DNA of 8,762 nucleotides, from positions 1 through 8,762 of the forward strand of contig CAZEUZ010000030.1 of NCBI GenBank assembly GCA_964515805.1. The letters run 5' to 3'. The DNA comes from CAZEUZ01 sp964515805. Its GTDB lineage: Bacteria > Pseudomonadota > Gammaproteobacteria > Pseudomonadales > Cellvibrionaceae. Under the pieces are notes generated by a model. It did not search any database, was not told the DNA's origin, and saw only the letters and a list, made by a program, of their open reading frames with translations. Shown one piece after another: positions 6,241 to 8,762 of the stretch (positions are counted from its first letter, which is position 1; the number at the start of each line of letters is the position of its first letter). Made by a program: the position numbers and the translations under genes.

Positions 6241-7032
6241 TTAATGATCGAGAATCTGGCTTAAGAACAGTTGCAAACGGTCAGTCTGTGGATTATTAAA
6301 TATTTTCTCGGGAGAGTTTTGCTCAACAATTTCACCGCCATCCATAAAAATGACTCGATCGGCAACTTTTTTAGCGAAGCCCATTTCATGGGTCACACAC
6401 AGCATTGTCATGCCTTCTTCGGCAAGTTCGATCATCACGTCCAGCACTTCTTTAATCATCTCCGGATCGAGTGCTGAAGTAGGTTCATCAAATAACATAA
6501 TCTGAGGATTCATGCACAATGATCGCGCAATAGCGACCCGCTGCTGCTGACCGCCAGATAGTTGGCCTGGATATTTATCTGCTTGTTCAGGAATTTTAAC
6601 TCGCTCCAGATATTGCATGGCAATAGCTACTGCTTCTTTTTTGGGTTTTTTCTGCACCCATATCGGCCCTAGCGTTAGATTTTCCAAAATACTCAAATGC
6701 GGAAATAAATTGAAGTGCTGAAAAACCATTCCGACTTCACGACGAATAGTTTCGATATTCTTAACATCGTTAATCATTTCTATTCCATTCACTGTCAGCG
6801 AACCGCGTTGAAATTCCTCGAGGCGATTAATGCAACGAATAGTGGTTGATTTACCAGAACCGGAAGGGCCACAGATAACGATTTTTTCGCCTTTGGTTAC
6901 CGTAAGATTAATGTCTTTCAGTACGTGGAAGTTGCCGTACCATTTGTTCAGGTTTTTTATAACAATGACATTTTCTGCATTGTCGCTGTCACTTTGAGAT
7001 TTTTCAGTTGTGCTGGTCTGGGCTGTACTCAA
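6241..7032 (-). CDS. aapP: General amino-acid ABC transporter, ATP-binding protein
   Basis: ATPase that powers import of polar or general L-amino acids through the AapQ/AapM channel; peripheral on the inner face of the membrane. It has 263 residues. Walker A GPSGSGKST (55-63), Q-loop Gln105 in FQHFNLFPH, signature LSGGQ (158-162), Walker B IMLFDEP (178-184), D-loop SALD (186-189) and H-loop His215 are all intact. The GlnQ/AapP type is shown by NLFPHLSILENLTLGP and THEMGFAKKVADRVIFMDGGEIVE. The first 20 residues are a Ser/Thr-rich extension before the conserved fold, as in other AapP proteins. The start is TTG at 7032, supported by AGAGGA (7045-7040) seven bases upstream. It is the last gene of aapQ-aapM-aapP, 65 bases after aapM. 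Glutamine- or arginine-specific relatives share this ATPase type, so AapP rests mostly on its neighbours. Confidence 0.94.
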   Translation of the reverse strand: MSTAQTSTTEKSQSDSDNAENVIVIKNLNKWYGNFHVLKDINLTVTKGEKIVICGPSGSGKSTTIRCINRLEEFQRGSLTVNGIEMINDVKNIETIRREVGMVFQHFNLFPHLSILENLTLGPIWVQKKPKKEAVAIAMQYLERVKIPEQADKYPGQLSGGQQQRVAIARSLCMNPQIMLFDEPTSALDPEMIKEVLDVMIELAEEGMTMLCVTHEMGFAKKVADRVIFMDGGEIVEQNSPEKIFNNPQTDRLQLFLSQILDH

Positions 7033-7039
7033 AATAAGA

Positions 7040-7045
7040 TCCTCT
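7040..7045 (-). promoter_or_regulatory. Ribosome binding site that decides the TTG start of aapP
   Basis: Minus-strand AGAGGA is seven bases before the TTG at 7032. No in-frame ATG precedes the ABC fold at a sensible distance, so this strong site is the main reason to accept a TTG start. Confidence 0.7.
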
Positions 7046-7097
7046 GATTCTCTAAGTTACAAGTGAAATAATTACAAACGGTGGAAAACCTTAAAAG

Positions 7098-8198
7098 TTA
7101 AGACCTATGTTCCGTATTGAGCTTGCGTTCAATTGATGCACTAATCAGCGACATGGTGAAGCAACAAATCCAAAATATTGCAGCGGCAAAAACGTAGCCT
7201 TCAATCCAATGCCCACCCAACCAATTGGAGTTGGTCAAGGCCGACTGCACAGTAGTTAAGAGTTCAAACAGGCCGATGATAATAAGGAATGTCGTATCCT
7301 TGAATAAGGAAATAAATGTGCTGACGATATTTGGAATAGAGATCTTTAATGCTTGCGGCAGAATAATTAAGCGCGTTTTTTCCCAGTAGCTTAAACCCAA
7401 GGAGTCAGCTGCTTCGTATTGCCCTTCTGGTATGGCTTGCAGGCCACTGCGAACAACTTCAGCCATATAAGCAGACTGAAATAAGGTGATGGCTATAAAA
7501 GTACGGGCTAGTTTATTAATGTCAGTACCTTCAGGGAAGAATAACGGCAGCATCACCGAACCCATAAACAACAATGTTAATAAAGGCACACCACGAAAGA
7601 ATTCAATACAAACTACGCAGACGCTCCGTAGAAATCCCATGTCAGAGCGGCGCCCTAAAGCCCATATTATACCTAGAGGCAAAGAGGCAATGATGCAGGC
7701 GGAAGCCAGGAATATATTTAGCGAAAACCCACCCCAATAATCCGTTCTCACATGCTCCAACCCGAATAAACGTCCGTCGAGAATAGCGGCGCAGATAATT
7801 GGATAAATTAGTATAATCAGTAGACCTAATTTTTTACGCAACTCCGTTGGCATGTAATACTGAATGGCAATAACGACAGGCAAGAGTAAAAAAGAGAGAT
7901 TAATTCGCCAGATCTGTTCTTCTGGGTAAGTGCCATAGATGAATTGCTGCATCCAAGCACCGACAAAAACCCAACAAGCTCCCTCTTTGACGCAGTCATC
8001 CTGACTTTCACCTATCCAATTAGCTGAGATAAATGCCCAGTCAATAATTGGAGGAATAATCATTACCAGAAAGTAGATGGCGACAATAGACGCTAGACTA
8101 CTGCCAACAGAAGAAAACAAGTTGACTCTAAGCCAACTAAGCGCTCCGACGGTATCATTAGGCGCAGGTCTTGAAGGTAGCGGTTTAAATTTTTTCAC
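7098..8198 (-). CDS. aapM: General amino-acid ABC transporter, permease AapM
   Basis: One of two inner-membrane permeases of an Aap/Yhd amino-acid importer. At 366 residues it is much longer than a GlnP-type permease, as expected for AapM. A first hydrophobic segment (about 35-55) is followed by a periplasmic-looking loop with a Cys69/Cys75 pair and GACWVF, then helices at about 101-113, 124-141 and 162-183, and the permease core from FFRGVPLLTLLF (200-211) onward. The coupling EAA loop, EAADSLG (262-268) through LPQAL (280-284), contacts the ATPase. The start is GTG at 8198 with GAGG eight bases upstream; no ATG fits before the N-terminal region. It lies 21 bases after aapQ. The paired cysteines recur in AapM proteins as I recall them, so they are not an oddity. 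Confidence 0.94.
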   Translation of the reverse strand: MKKFKPLPSRPAPNDTVGALSWLRVNLFSSVGSSLASIVAIYFLVMIIPPIIDWAFISANWIGESQDDCVKEGACWVFVGAWMQQFIYGTYPEEQIWRINLSFLLLPVVIAIQYYMPTELRKKLGLLIILIYPIICAAILDGRLFGLEHVRTDYWGGFSLNIFLASACIIASLPLGIIWALGRRSDMGFLRSVCVVCIEFFRGVPLLTLLFMGSVMLPLFFPEGTDINKLARTFIAITLFQSAYMAEVVRSGLQAIPEGQYEAADSLGLSYWEKTRLIILPQALKISIPNIVSTFISLFKDTTFLIIIGLFELLTTVQSALTNSNWLGGHWIEGYVFAAAIFWICCFTMSLISASIERKLNTEHRS

Positions 8199-8219
8199 TT
8201 ATTGGGCCTCGGCTTACTA

Positions 8220-8762
8220 CTATTTTTTCTCAACAAGAGCCACTTTGGCATTCAATAAATTCATAAGGGCAGAAAGTAGTAAGTTGATGGTCAGATAAAC
8301 CAACATGGTAATCGATACAATCTCAACCGCTTGACCGGTTTGGTTCAATGTAGTGCCCATGAAGACGGTGAATAATTCAGGGTAACCAATGGCCGTCGCC
8401 AACGATGAATTTTTAATCAAGTTTTGGTACTGGCTATTAAGCTGAGGGATAATAACACGCAGTGCCTGTGGAATAATAATTAGCATCACAATTCGGCCTT
8501 CTTGCAGACCAACGCTGCGGGCTGCTTCCGTTTGTCCATGTGGAATAGCTTGCACACCGGCTCTGACCGCTTCGGCGATAAAGGTGCCCGTATAAACTGT
8601 GAGTGCAATCGACAGTGCTATCAGTTCAGGGATTATCGTGACACCACCGGAAAAATTAAAGCCACGGAGCTCGGGATAATCTAAAGAGAAGGGATTGCCG
8701 GTAATTGCCATAGCCAATAGTGGCAAACTAAAAAATATAACTAAAGAAACCCAAAAAACAGG
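8220..8762 (-). CDS. aapQ: General amino-acid ABC transporter, permease AapQ (partial, 5' end missing)
   Basis: The C-terminal 180 residues of the other permease of the Aap transporter. The frame stays open through the right edge, adding PVFWVSLVIFFS before the first in-window start-like codon, so a TTG at 8726 is not the true start. Visible features: GNPFSLDYPELRGFNFSGG typical of AapQ, a helix with ALTVYTGTFIAEAVRAGVQAIP, the EAA coupling loop EAARSVG (visible residues 79-85) through IPQALRVIIP, then KNSSLATAIGYPELF and TTLNQTGQA, and a last helix ending in VALVEKK. It is the upstream gene in this window, 21 bases before aapM; the gene order J-Q-M-P known from rhizobial aap and E. coli yhdWXYZ predicts the binding protein aapJ to the right. 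Confidence 0.94.
   Translation of the reverse strand, partial: PVFWVSLVIFFSLPLLAMAITGNPFSLDYPELRGFNFSGGVTIIPELIALSIALTVYTGTFIAEAVRAGVQAIPHGQTEAARSVGLQEGRIVMLIIIPQALRVIIPQLNSQYQNLIKNSSLATAIGYPELFTVFMGTTLNQTGQAVEIVSITMLVYLTINLLLSALMNLLNAKVALVEKK

Noticed and set aside
7486..7740. Plus-strand open frame inside aapM
   Set aside because: Antisense to a well-conserved permease core; the polar translation has no family signature and no ribosome binding site was evident.
8220..8726. Treating the TTG at 8726 as the start of a short complete permease
   Set aside because: The frame continues without a stop to the window edge and the extra residues are hydrophobic and permease-like, so the gene is simply cut by the window.
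1..8762. Defence system, mobile element or novel biosynthetic cluster
   Set aside because: Every gene belongs to a known housekeeping family or a widespread DUF; no transposase, integrase, nuclease, reverse transcriptase, long repeat or CRISPR array was seen on either strand.

Overview
The window looks like chromosomal DNA of a gammaproteobacterium, probably a free-living or marine type of moderate, slightly AT-leaning base composition. The reasons are the erythrose-4-phosphate dehydrogenase/phosphoglycerate kinase pair (epd-pgk), a chorismate lyase for ubiquinone synthesis, PurU, and an Aap/Yhd-type general amino-acid ABC transporter. I see no transposase, integrase, phage gene, tRNA, rRNA or CRISPR array. 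All complete genes have intact reading frames; the two edge genes are cut only by the window.

Layout. (1) 1-120 is the 3' end of msrA, peptide methionine sulfoxide reductase A. (2) 201-3532 is a co-directional carbon-metabolism cluster, epd - pgk - fba. It links glycolysis/gluconeogenesis to pyridoxal-phosphate synthesis. pgk overlaps the end of epd by a TAATG arrangement and is probably translationally coupled; fba has its own strong ribosome binding site. (3) 3632-4171 is a DUF924 protein on the plus strand. It converges on a minus-strand pair: a DUF2237 protein (5180-4809) followed 24 bases later by ubiC (4784-4215). (4) 5358-6212 is purU on the plus strand, divergent from the DUF2237 gene across an AT-rich 177-base gap holding a promoter candidate. 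(5) 6241-8762 is a minus-strand operon read from the right edge: aapQ (incomplete), aapM, aapP. These are the two permeases and the ATPase of a polar amino-acid importer; the periplasmic binding protein gene aapJ would be expected just beyond the right edge.

How the genes fit together. Epd makes 4-phosphoerythronate for vitamin B6; Pgk and Fba are shared steps of glycolysis and gluconeogenesis. PurU releases formate from 10-formyl-tetrahydrofolate and so balances one-carbon units with purine synthesis. UbiC makes 4-hydroxybenzoate for ubiquinone. The Aap transporter brings in amino acids. This is a housekeeping region, and no gap is long enough to hide an unannotated gene of ordinary size.

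I did not find a convincing undescribed system. The points most worth a second look are a class II aldolase that resembles the actinobacterial type, an inverted repeat over a possible promoter before epd, the frequent use of TTG/GTG starts, and two conserved genes of unknown function (DUF924, DUF2237).
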